NCBI GenBank assembly: GCA_016169945.1
Contig: JADLSH010000127.1
Span: 3,847,501-3,911,500 of the forward strand
DNA from: Trachythela sp. YZ-2020
Lineage: Eukaryota > Cnidaria > Anthozoa > Malacalcyonacea > Clavulariidae
Reading direction: 5' to 3'
DNA: 64,000 nucleotides
Part shown: piece by piece, positions 58,101-64,000 of the stretch
Position numbering within the stretch: position 1 is the stretch's first letter
Layout of the letters: each line of letters starts with the position of its first letter
Position numbers and translations under genes: made by a program
The notes under the pieces: model-generated
Seen by the model: only the letters and a program-made list of their open reading frames with translations
Told to the model about the DNA's origin: nothing
Databases searched by the model: none

Positions 58101-58312
58101 TGGTAACACACAATAGCGAGAGATCGTTTAAATGCGGTTTCTGTGGTCGTTCGTTCGCGGGCTCAACCACATTGAATAACCATATAAGGACGCACACTGG
58201 ACAAAAACCTTTCGTTTGTGAGAAATGTTCGCGGTCGTTTTCTCAAGCATCACAACTTAGTCGTCATCAGAGGTTGCCAGGTGACTGTTGCCATAGAAAC
58301 ATTGCATACTGA
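43023..58312 (+). CDS. PRDM6: PRDM6-type PR-domain zinc finger protein, five exons
   Basis: Proposed exons are 43023-43100, 46174-46402, 56177-56481, 57245-57500 and 57687-58312. All junctions are GT-AG with matching phases (0, 1, 0, 1), giving 497 residues. Order: an N-terminal segment with YNFTMDDILQYFFG (about 77-90), a zinc knuckle (CDVC...C..HGP, 104-120), a PR/SET-related domain (about 151-289), and four zinc fingers (383-490). The PR domain motifs GTWIGPYEGV, SWMRFIRCARH and ELLVWYDDQY and the finger motifs match the PRDM6 family closely, more so than PRDM14 or PRDM9. PRDM6 proteins are nuclear chromatin regulators, reported as repressors linked to histone methylation. Exon 1 is the least certain. 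Intron 2 is large and transposon-rich. Confidence 0.82.
45421..46027. mobile_element. non-autonomous hAT-like element with 8-bp target duplication
   Basis: Ends CAGTGGCGTGCTGGC and GCCAGCACGCCACTG are inverted repeats. The 8-bp direct repeat ATTTAGGT flanks it (45413-45420 and 46028-46035). CAGTGGCG ends and an 8-bp duplication are typical of hAT transposons. At 607 bases it has no transposase. It lies in PRDM6 intron 1, about 140 bases before exon 2. Confidence 0.88.
46174..46402 (+). CDS. PRDM6: PRDM6 exon 2
   Basis: Acceptor GATTTTCAG precedes GGAATCATTGG and donor GTGAGT follows ATCT. The frame encodes a polar stretch, then YNFTMDDILQYFFGKAND, which resembles the short conserved segment that precedes the zinc knuckle in PRDM6. 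The exon ends in phase 1, and its final T completes a Cys codon with exon 3. Confidence 0.7.
46508..46627 (+). repeat. dispersed repeat R3, copy 1
   Basis: Shares TCTTTTCATTG, GAAAATCCCACTGTTCTCCA and CATCCAGTCAC in order with 48779-48902. Both copies lie in PRDM6 intron 2. Confidence 0.65.
47815..48357 (+). other. 180-codon open frame of unknown significance
   Basis: An unusually long open frame for such AT-rich DNA; the first ATG is about 37 codons in. The peptide is rich in Phe, Ile and Lys and matches no domain I recognise. It lies inside PRDM6 intron 2, on the same strand. It may be chance, a relic, or an unrecognised exon. Confidence 0.2.
48779..48902 (+). repeat. dispersed repeat R3, copy 2
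   Basis: Partner of 46508-46627, about 80% alike by eye. Confidence 0.65.
48910..50420. other. PRDM6 intron 2 interior, no gene seen
   Basis: AT-rich, with short repeated phrases (TATATTAATGGCC and TTAAAAATGACGC) but no coding signal. Confidence 0.4.
50430..50755 (+). repeat. dispersed repeat R1, copy 3 (occupied)
   Basis: Same order of blocks as 41525-41735, interrupted by the 145-bp element at 50485-50629. Confidence 0.7.
50485..50629. mobile_element. 145-bp MITE flanked by TTAA (piggyBac-like)
   Basis: Ends AGGCTGTTTTCCACT and the inverted AGTGGAAAACGGCCT are flanked by TTAA on both sides (50481-50484, 50630-50633). The related repeat at 41574 lacks the insertion. TTAA duplication is the hallmark of the piggyBac superfamily. 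The ends are not the classic CCC type, so the assignment is tentative. Confidence 0.7.
50756..51110. mobile_element. inverted-repeat element with CCTCCGCAGGCAAC ends
   Basis: GGCAACTGTGTGTTC and CTATTCTTCAACT on the left are mirrored on the right (AGTTGAAGAATAG, GAACACACAGTTGCCTGCGG). CCTCCGCAGGCA also occurs in repeat R2, suggesting a shared family end. Confidence 0.6.
51908..52090. mobile_element. hairpin MITE, arms ~80 bp
   Basis: GAGACTCCGAAAAATTTCAT and ATAATTCTACGT on the left are mirrored on the right, and the centre is itself palindromic (GGAATTATAATAATGATAATTCC). It contains the recurring ATCGAAACGTAG motif. No coding frame. Confidence 0.85.
53173..53241 (-). mobile_element. tRNA-derived SINE head, minus orientation
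   Basis: A-box-like TAGCTCAGTTGGTTAGAG and B-box-like GGTTCAATTCC are at tRNA spacing. The anticodon loop lacks the universal T33 and the acceptor stem is imperfect, so it is a tRNA-like SINE, not a tRNA gene. Confidence 0.7.
53300..53369 (+). mobile_element. tRNA-derived SINE head, plus orientation
   Basis: The same head as its partner, with GATTCAATTCC as B box, followed by AAGGCCTAAGTTGCATTTTT, a diverged version of the SINE body seen at 63939-63990. Confidence 0.7.
54194..54318. mobile_element. MITE with 34-bp perfect-looking inverted repeats
   Basis: ATGAAATACAAAAGAACAGT and CTCCGAATAACA at the left are mirrored at 54285-54318. The centre contains CTGATGATG and AGTCGAAACGTCG, the motif shared with other elements in this window. 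Confidence 0.85.
54650..54770. repeat. short tandem segment AATCCGGTTCCGTGTGAACA
   Basis: AATTAATCCGGTTCCGTGTG occurs twice about 35 bases apart, with GTCTCGTGTGAACG in a third diverged form. GTGTGAAC also occurs near 54070, so this is probably debris of one or more inverted-repeat elements. Confidence 0.5.
54772..55121. mobile_element. 350-bp near-perfect palindromic element, arms ~130 bp
   Basis: The left arm begins GCCGGCCTCCACTTGCACGT and the right arm ends in its inverted form (TGCAAGTGGAGCCCGGC). The arms include TTTATACTTTCGTGAAATTT and AGTAGAATACAGTTCTACTG with very few mismatches, around a unique centre of about 85 bases. No target duplication is obvious. Confidence 0.88.
56177..56481 (+). 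CDS. PRDM6: PRDM6 exon 3: zinc knuckle and first half of PR domain
   Basis: Acceptor CATCCTTCAG and donor GAG/GTATAA. With the T from exon 2 it reads CCDVCQQKTSDHCPMHGPF, the knuckle that precedes PR domains of this subfamily. It then encodes SFPPEVQLCESSIPGHFYG, GVCARQFIPVGTWIGPYEGV and MSYMWE. Ends in phase 0. Confidence 0.88.
56807..57217. mobile_element. inverted-repeat element in PRDM6 intron 3, TTAA-flanked
   Basis: The ends GCGCCTGTTTATATGGAGG and, inverted, GGGGCTGTTTATACGGGGG match over about 50 bases (GAATTACCCG/GAGTTACCCG included). TTAA precedes it and TTAG follows, an eroded TTAA duplication. A related end, GGGCTGTTTATATGGGG, is at about 60128. Possibly the same piggyBac-like group as 50485. 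Confidence 0.75.
57245..57500 (+). CDS. PRDM6: PRDM6 exon 4: second half of PR domain
   Basis: Acceptor ATCTTCTAG and donor TTG/GTAAGA. It encodes VYQDGRIFSYLDGRDES, SWMRFIRCARHKHEQNL, NIYYRAYKNISPASELLVWY and YEKFLGVPIRLR, completing the PR fold. Ends in phase 1. Confidence 0.88.
57501..57686 (+). other. PRDM6 intron 4, 186 bases, stop-free and a multiple of three
   Basis: Donor GTAAGA and acceptor CATTAG bound it, and splicing restores Gly-Gln-Val in phase. An internal acceptor (CCTTTGTAG at 57590) is also phase-compatible. Because the intron is 3n long and open, unspliced RNA would add 62 mostly hydrophobic residues without a frameshift. Confidence 0.65.
57687..58312 (+). CDS. PRDM6: PRDM6 exon 5: linker and four zinc fingers
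   Basis: A Pro/Ser/Thr-rich linker of about 90 residues leads to WRCGQCFKSFTQRSLLQ and three further fingers (YQCGHC..., FKCGFC..., FVCEKC...). Fingers 1 and 4 end in Cys rather than the second His (HVC; HQRLPGDC), a known feature of this PRDM subfamily. Stop TGA at 58310-58312. Confidence 0.9.
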
Positions 58313-58443
58313 CGTGTACATACTATTTGAGAGAAATGTTCGCGGTCGTTTTCTCAGGCGTCACAACTTAGTCGTCATCAGATGTTGCCGCGTGATTGTC
58401 GCAGTGTTGCCATAGAAACACTGCATACAGACGTGTCCATGCT
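58220..58443 (+). repeat. ~111-bp tandem duplication of the last zinc-finger coding segment
   Basis: 58220-58329 and 58331-58443 both contain AAATGTTCGCGGTCGTTTTC, TCACAACTTAGTCGTCATCA and TTGCCATAGAAACA. The second copy lies after the stop and is in the same frame at its start (offset 111), but its first finger Cys codon is TGA and it has an eight-base insertion. The first copy supplies the end of PRDM6. Confidence 0.9.
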
Positions 58444-58459
58444 TTCTGTACAGTTTTAA

Positions 58460-61400
58460 TAGTACGTCAAATTCAATTGGCTTATTTACTCGGACAATGA
58501 TAATCTTAAAAAAGACTGATTTTCTATCTCTTAAGATTTCGCCTCTGCTGGGAGCCTTGGGGCAACAACTGGCTTATATGGACTGCTATCTCATCTAGTA
58601 GAACGACGTTGGACCTCTTCCGTTTTGCAGTACAAAAACTGGCAGAAAAACTGCCTCATCCATGTACTTCGATTTTGAACTGAGGATTTAGCCAGCTTTT
58701 TTCTTTATTAAATCCAAATATTGAATTTTCAATGAATTCTATTTGTTTTCCAGTCTGTTCCTAGGGTCTGCACGAGCAAATCGTACGTTTAACGAATGAA
58801 AATGCCAGATGCTAGATTGAAATACTTTTAATCATTGAATACAGAAAAATATAGCTACGCTTCAGTCTTTTTAAAGGAGTGAAACCATTCTGCCTTTTAA
58901 AGGAATTTTCACTGGTGGTACAAAAGCAAATATTTTTCGTCAAAACAGGGAAAATGAGGGCCGTCAAGGTTTGGCCGAAGGCGCGAGATGGAAGGGAGAG
59001 ATTTTTATAACTATGAGTCTGTGCATGAAGTCTCATTTTCGCTGTCCATATTCATAATCAGAGCCGCGGGTAGCCAGGATGTTAACGTTGGTGTGACTAA
59101 TCCGTTCGAGGCCAAAGGCCGAGAACCTCCCAATTTTGAAAATTTGAGGGTTCTGAAACGCTATTTCGTTCATTTTTAGACCACTCTGATCCCCAGATAA
59201 TATACATTCAAAATCGTGTACACTCGTGATGTGACTGGGGGGGAGGGGTGTTGCAATCCGACCCTGCGATATTGGCATGATACCGTTTCTATTCATTTAC
59301 ATTCGTCATAACAGTTTTCATCCTTTATACGGCATTCAAATTGCAATTTGCATATGATTAACGTCTTGAGCGGGCTTCAATGACAGCGAACAAAAGCGAA
59401 CAGCTGAAAGTGTATATTGATGCTCATATTATATATGCTGATAATATGCAGACGGTAAAGTTTGCATTGGCCCTTGCTCTTAATTGTTCCTACTTATTTT
59501 CCATTCGCCGTCACAAAAACGTATAATATATCTCATTTTATAATCTCTGAGCACTTTCAAGTACAATAAATTATCTATATGACTATACAATAACCACAAA
59601 TCATTCTATCAACCGTATCAGTGATTCAATTTGTTGGAAAATTTAATATGCAAAGAGTACGCGAGCTTGCAACTTTTAAAATATAAACCAATAAAATGCA
59701 CTGGCGTCTAAGCTGGACTCGGACTTTGCCGGCTATATTTAATAAGTTGGCCTGTATTCTGTTATAATTTTATTGATTTTGACGGTTAGTTTTGCAATTT
59801 TGTGGGCGGTCGAAATTATGTTTGATGCAGTTTTTTTACACGTTGAAAAATGAAGAGCATTTTTGCAATTTGAGCGAATGTACGTGATGAACTGTTAAAG
59901 TCCAAAACATCTGCCAATAATAAAGCTAGTCTGAAATGTATTGCGAATATGTTTATGAGTCTCAATTACGGAGTAAACATGTAATAACTCTGTTCAACTC
60001 TGTTTGCTGTATATACAAACGAACAGTCGATTCCGTTTATGTGTAATATGGGAGGAATATTTTGTGTATATCGGTGAGTTTATTTAATATATATTTTAAT
60101 GTATCAGAGGTGGGCTAAAGCTATACGGGCTGTTTATATGGGGCGAGCACTAACACTAGTAACAGCACTTATAGCTGTTAGTACTAAGGGAAGTCATGCG
60201 TGGGGAAAAGCCAGTCAACTGAGACTAGCTATATGAATAATCCGTAAACAAATGATGTATTCTTCAACGTCAAAGTACTGATGTTGGAACCCAAATTAGA
60301 TCAGATAATTCATACGCAAATATTTCGTCGATTGTCCGTCCAGACTCTGCTTTTCTTGTTTATGGAGTTTAGCCCTTAAATTAATTTTCCCATGTTGTCT
60401 TTCTTTTGTTTGTTATATCCTCGTGTTTCGTGCACAATAGAGTTAGGAACAAGGTGTGAATGGGGTTACGATCAACGAGAAATATATTCAGCCCCCCCCT
60501 CCCTCCTAGCTCCCTTCACCTCCTCTGGCTAAACGTGAGACTATCTCACCGCCCTATCTCTCTTCTAATGTCTCTAATATAAATTCCGCTAAAAGAAACT
60601 GGCAAACTACGATCAGATGTCGTTTTTGTTTTTCAATATAGACGCTTCGAAGTTTCGAACATGCATACCTAATTTTATGAAATTTTTATTTGCACATTTC
60701 ATAAGCAAAAGGGGGTCTGCCAGAATGGAGACTATACTGGTATCCTCCCAGGAAAATTTTACGGTTGACTCCCGGCTCTAGATTGACTGAAATACAACCA
60801 TGCATGCCCGGTACTAAAAGCAATTCATGACAAAAAATTTTAACCGAACCAGGCATTTTTAAATAATAATAGAAAATAGTCTATAACTGTATGGAAAAGT
60901 ATCAAATTAAAATACAAATGTTATCACTGTTTCAAATGTTTATCAACAGGGCCGCACAGAGACATTTGGAGCTCCAGGGCAAAAAATAACTTTGGGGTAT
61001 TTTCCATTATTAAAGGTGCTTGTTTAAAACTGATTTCTATACCCTTGAACTTTTCGTTTACTCCTGCAGTCTTTGACGTTTTAAAACATTCTCAGTCTGC
61101 ATTCAGTACTAAAATACTTTAGGGGGTCCGGGGGCATTCTCCCACGGAAAATTTTTGAAATCTAGGGTAGCCGGGTATGGTATTCTATCCATGGATTTTA
61201 CTTATTTTAGCTTATTTCATATAGCGTTTAGGTGGTCAAAGGTATTTTTAATAGTTAAATAATTTATACTATATTACTTAGATATTTACGACAGGGCCTT
61301 GATTGATAACAGCATTGTTTTTGCTGAGCAAGTTAGCCTGTTTAAGTAACTGAGTATTATTATTATTATTATTATTATAATATTATTATTATTATTATAT

Positions 61401-62640
61401 ACATATTGGAGTACACTATTATTATGTACATATTGTGAAAAACATTTTTTAAGACCAACAACAATAATTTGTATTCTTTGAATTAGACAATTCTATATTA
61501 TATAATTCTGCGTGTTCAATTTTCGCCCCCATATTGGCAGGTTAACTGATTAATTATAGAACAAATTAAATGAGAAATGCACCATTAATCATTCCAGCTC
61601 TTGTTCCTATTACGTCAAACAATGCAATAATCATTCTCCGGTGATTGTAATTTGCATTTGGGACACGTCCGCTTCATTCAGCCAATGAAAATGACAAAAC
61701 TCTTCCTTGTAATTTAAATGAGCGAGGATACTTCGCAATGTAAACATCGCTTATAATAGTGGCCTGTAAAGTGTAGTTTGTCAAACAACGTTTGTGATAT
61801 AAATCAAGAATTTGGATGATTTGAGCAAGACCGGCAATGACAATCGACTTTCTAATCTATCGAGTAGAGAACAACTGTTCGAAATGAACAGCTATTTCAT
61901 CTGGACATGCTCAAGCCTATATCATCGTATGTAAACAGCACTCGTACATCCGTTGCTCTGTGATTTTAAAACGTATATTCATTTAGCTCTGATTGTCCTA
62001 TATGAAACCTTAGTGTTTTGAGTTGTCGACTTGATTTTGCCGAACTCATGCACAGCGAATTAGAGCAGTAAGTGTTTTGGAAAGTGCTTTATCGGTCCAA
62101 ATGGGCAATGTTGTGAAAGGGTGAGTGTAAATTGGAAATGTTGACACTGTCTTTGTGGTGGGAGTATTATAAATTCTGACATTACCAATAAGCAGAGCTA
62201 TTAACGATATTACTGGTTTCATGGTTTTGACCCACTCTATATTGTACTTCATCGTTGGATAAATTTTAACAATCATCGTTACGTTCCTGTAGGCTATATA
62301 CACTAGGAAGGACATACTGCCGTAGACTAATAGGTTTTTGTGAAGATCAGTTGCCAGAAAATTGTATGTAGAATTTCCCTGTCATACTTTGAAAATGTAA
62401 CAAAATCTTAGAAAGAGGCGATATGACGTCATTCAGCTTTACCTGGCTCTATATACTCTAGCAACACTGAAATTATATATTTGCGCATGCGTTCCATGGC
62501 GATTCTAATATGTCGAAAGTCTTGCGCTCATGCGTAACGCTACGATATGAAGAAGTTTACGTTGTAGTATATTACGTCTATGTTATAGCTACTACAATAT
62601 ATAGTTTCAGCTAGTCTTTAATCAATCTTAGAGAGTTAAT
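58460..62640. other. gene-free right flank
   Basis: No coding frame with recognisable domains. Contains an ATT microsatellite (61349-61400), short element ends (about 60128) and AT-rich unique sequence. PRDM6 3' UTR presumably occupies the first part. Confidence 0.45.
61349..61400. repeat. (ATT)n microsatellite
   Basis: Two runs of ATT units separated by ATAAT. Confidence 0.9.
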
Positions 62641-62660
62641 AGAGATTAAACTTTTAATCA

Positions 62661-62687
62661 GTTGAGTTGAGTTGAGTTGAGTTGAGT
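62661..62687. repeat. (TTGAG)n microsatellite
   Basis: Five GTTGA units immediately left of the foldback element that follows. Confidence 0.85.
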
Positions 62688-63236
62688 TCAAATGGAAGAT
62701 GCTGTGATGGCATTGAGCTATATCATACATCTACAGAGTCTTGAGTCCACCATGCTTGTGAGATATGTTAGCTGATGGTGGGTAAATTAGAAAAGGGAAA
62801 TAGTCGTGTGGTATTGTGTTTTAACGCTTTGGCCCTCGACGCGTTTCGATCGTGAGATCTTCATCAGGAGGAACTTTAGGGTTGGGAGTTGATGTTTTGG
62901 TATTGTTAAAAAAGTGAGAAGATAAGGAACAATAAAGCAAAGAAGGGTGTGGTTGAAAAGTACATGATCTTATGGAACAAAATAATGCGAAAACATAATG
63001 CAAAAATAAAATAAAATATACTAAAATAAACTGAAATAGAATATTATAAGAAAAACTTACTGAATGATTTGTTGCGTGGTGAACCGCATCTGCCAGCCAT
63101 TGTTGTTATGTACGTTGGATGTAACTTGCTTTATCACGAGCGTGCGTTTGCGAGATTGGATATCTCAGTACAAGCATGGTCGATTCAAGACTCTGTGAGA
63201 TGTATGATATAGCTCAGTGCCATCACAGCTTTTTCC
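62688..63236. mobile_element. foldback element with ~85-bp inverted ends
   Basis: GCTGTGATGGCATTGAGCTA and TATCATACATCTACAGAGTC on the left are mirrored on the right (TAGCTCAGTGCCATCACAGC at about 63215-63234). Inside is CTCGACGCGTTTCGATCGTG with TTCATCAGG, a relative of the CGAAACG motif in other elements. No open frame of note. Confidence 0.8.
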
Positions 63237-63508
63237 ATTCTCTCTCTCTCACTATTATATATAATTTGCTTTAATATCTTTATATATAAACGTAAATTTT
63301 TTTTATATTTTTTTTTCGCAACATGTTATCGAATATTTCATTCCTTTTACATTATAGTTCATGAAACGACTATTACGCTGCCTAGTCTATAAATTTTACT
63401 TATACTTCACGGTCTATTTCTCAGACCCTGTGAACAATAAAAACCTAATGAATCACCATCTGTATATCATATACGTACATAAATAAACCCGTAAAAATGT
63501 AAGTTGAA

Positions 63509-63838
63509 CTTATCACAACCTGCACACCCGATAACCTATATATACAAACTTATTTTTGCAGCTCACTTGGTTGAACTAGTTGGTTAGAGGATAATCCAGA
63601 GTGGGTTCATATTCACACCATTTAAGACCTAGCCAGGAACGGGGTTCAATTCCTGCCAGAGGACCTAGTGTTGCATTTTTCGCAACCGTTCCTGGCTAGG
63701 TCTTAAAATTGTGTATATATCTACTCACTTGGATTATCCACCAAAACCCAGTATTCTAGTTCAACCAAGTGAAGTGCAAAAAAAATCTTTGAAGTTTACC
63801 TTATCACAACCTGCACACCCGATAACCTATATATATAC
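63509..63838. repeat. direct repeat TATCACAACCTGCACACCCG enclosing an inverted SINE
   Basis: TATCACAACCTGCACACCCG and ATAACCTATATATA occur at 63511 and 63801. Between them a degenerate tRNA-like segment (63566-63612) is mirrored at 63724-63772 (CTAGTTCAACCAAGTG), and TAAGACCTAGCCAGGAACG is mirrored by CGTTCCTGGCTAGGTCTTA. Confidence 0.75.
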
Positions 63839-63866
63839 AGAACTTACGGTTACAGCTCAGCAACTG

Positions 63867-63938
63867 GCCTTTGTAGCTCAGTTGGTTAGAGCGCTGCACC
63901 GGAATCGCAGGGCCGTGGATTCAATTCCTGCCAGAGGA
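63867..63938 (+). mobile_element. tRNA-derived SINE, best-preserved head
   Basis: GTAGCTCAGTTGGTTAGAGC (A box), CTGCACCGGAATCGCAG anticodon arm and GATTCAATTCC (B box) sit at tRNA spacing, and six of seven acceptor pairs form. Position 33 is C instead of T. It is followed by the SINE body ACCTAGTGTTGCATTTTTCG, truncated by the window end. Three to four copies in the window identify it as a SINE rather than a tRNA gene. Confidence 0.75.
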
Positions 63939-64000
63939 CCTAGTGTTGCATTTTTCGCAACCGTTCCTGGTTAGGTCTTAAAATTGTGTATATATCCACT

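Noticed and set aside
57245..58312. One uninterrupted 355-codon exon
   Set aside because: The segment 57501-57686 has canonical splice signals and low-complexity, T-rich sequence without PRDM similarity; splicing joins PR domain and linker in phase. Retention remains possible and is listed as a finding.
62831..62875. Minus-strand CTGATGA...GATCGAAACGC, hammerhead-like
   Set aside because: GATC/GATC could pair, but with an extra base after the core. Stem I has no complementary strand after the presumed cleavage site.
63867..63938. Functional tRNA gene
   Set aside because: The anticodon loop lacks T33, stems have mismatches, and the same head plus body recurs several times, as expected of a SINE.

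Overview
The window looks like nuclear DNA of an animal, most likely a cnidarian (probably an anthozoan). This is inferred from two intron-style transcription-factor genes of old metazoan families, a tandem expansion of divergent class A GPCRs, AT-rich sequence with canonical GT-AG introns, and a dense load of miniature inverted-repeat elements, 5'-truncated LINEs and a tRNA-derived SINE. No bacterial, organellar or viral gene set is visible.

Layout. 1-3.9 kb is gene-free with inverted-repeat elements. 3.93-4.87 kb (minus) is an intronless forkhead gene, closest by eye to FoxD, with an eh1-like N-terminal motif and a DNA-recognition helix that has lost the usual Asn, Ser and His. 5.2-12 kb has no recognisable gene. 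About 12.5-39.6 kb is a head-to-tail array of ten related rhodopsin-like GPCR copies on the plus strand. Copies A (14571), B (17712), F (28469), H (31999) and I (34728) are open; C, D, E, G and J are broken by frameshifts, internal deletion, a LINE insertion, fusion to a foldback repeat, and a perfect inverted duplication. Each unit carries similar flanks: an upstream block, a conserved AATAAA, a CAA/CAG-rich microsatellite, and in four units the same 5'-truncated LINE tail.

43.0-58.3 kb (plus) is a PRDM6-type gene that I reconstruct in five phase-compatible exons: an eh1-free N-terminus, a zinc knuckle, a PR domain and four zinc fingers. Its roughly 10-kb second intron holds a LINE remnant, a SINE palindrome and several inverted-repeat elements; its fourth intron is short, stop-free and a multiple of three. 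Part of the last zinc finger is duplicated just after the stop. 58.5-64 kb is gene-free, with a large foldback element and a second SINE palindrome at the right end.

The strongest unusual items are a complete hammerhead self-cleaving ribozyme motif on the minus strand at 37388-37431, inserted just upstream of GPCR copy J; the altered recognition helix of the forkhead protein; and the 51-base perfect inverted duplication enclosing a captured microsatellite inside copy J. The forkhead and PRDM genes are probably developmental regulators. The GPCRs look like a rapidly turning-over lineage-specific receptor family of unknown ligand.
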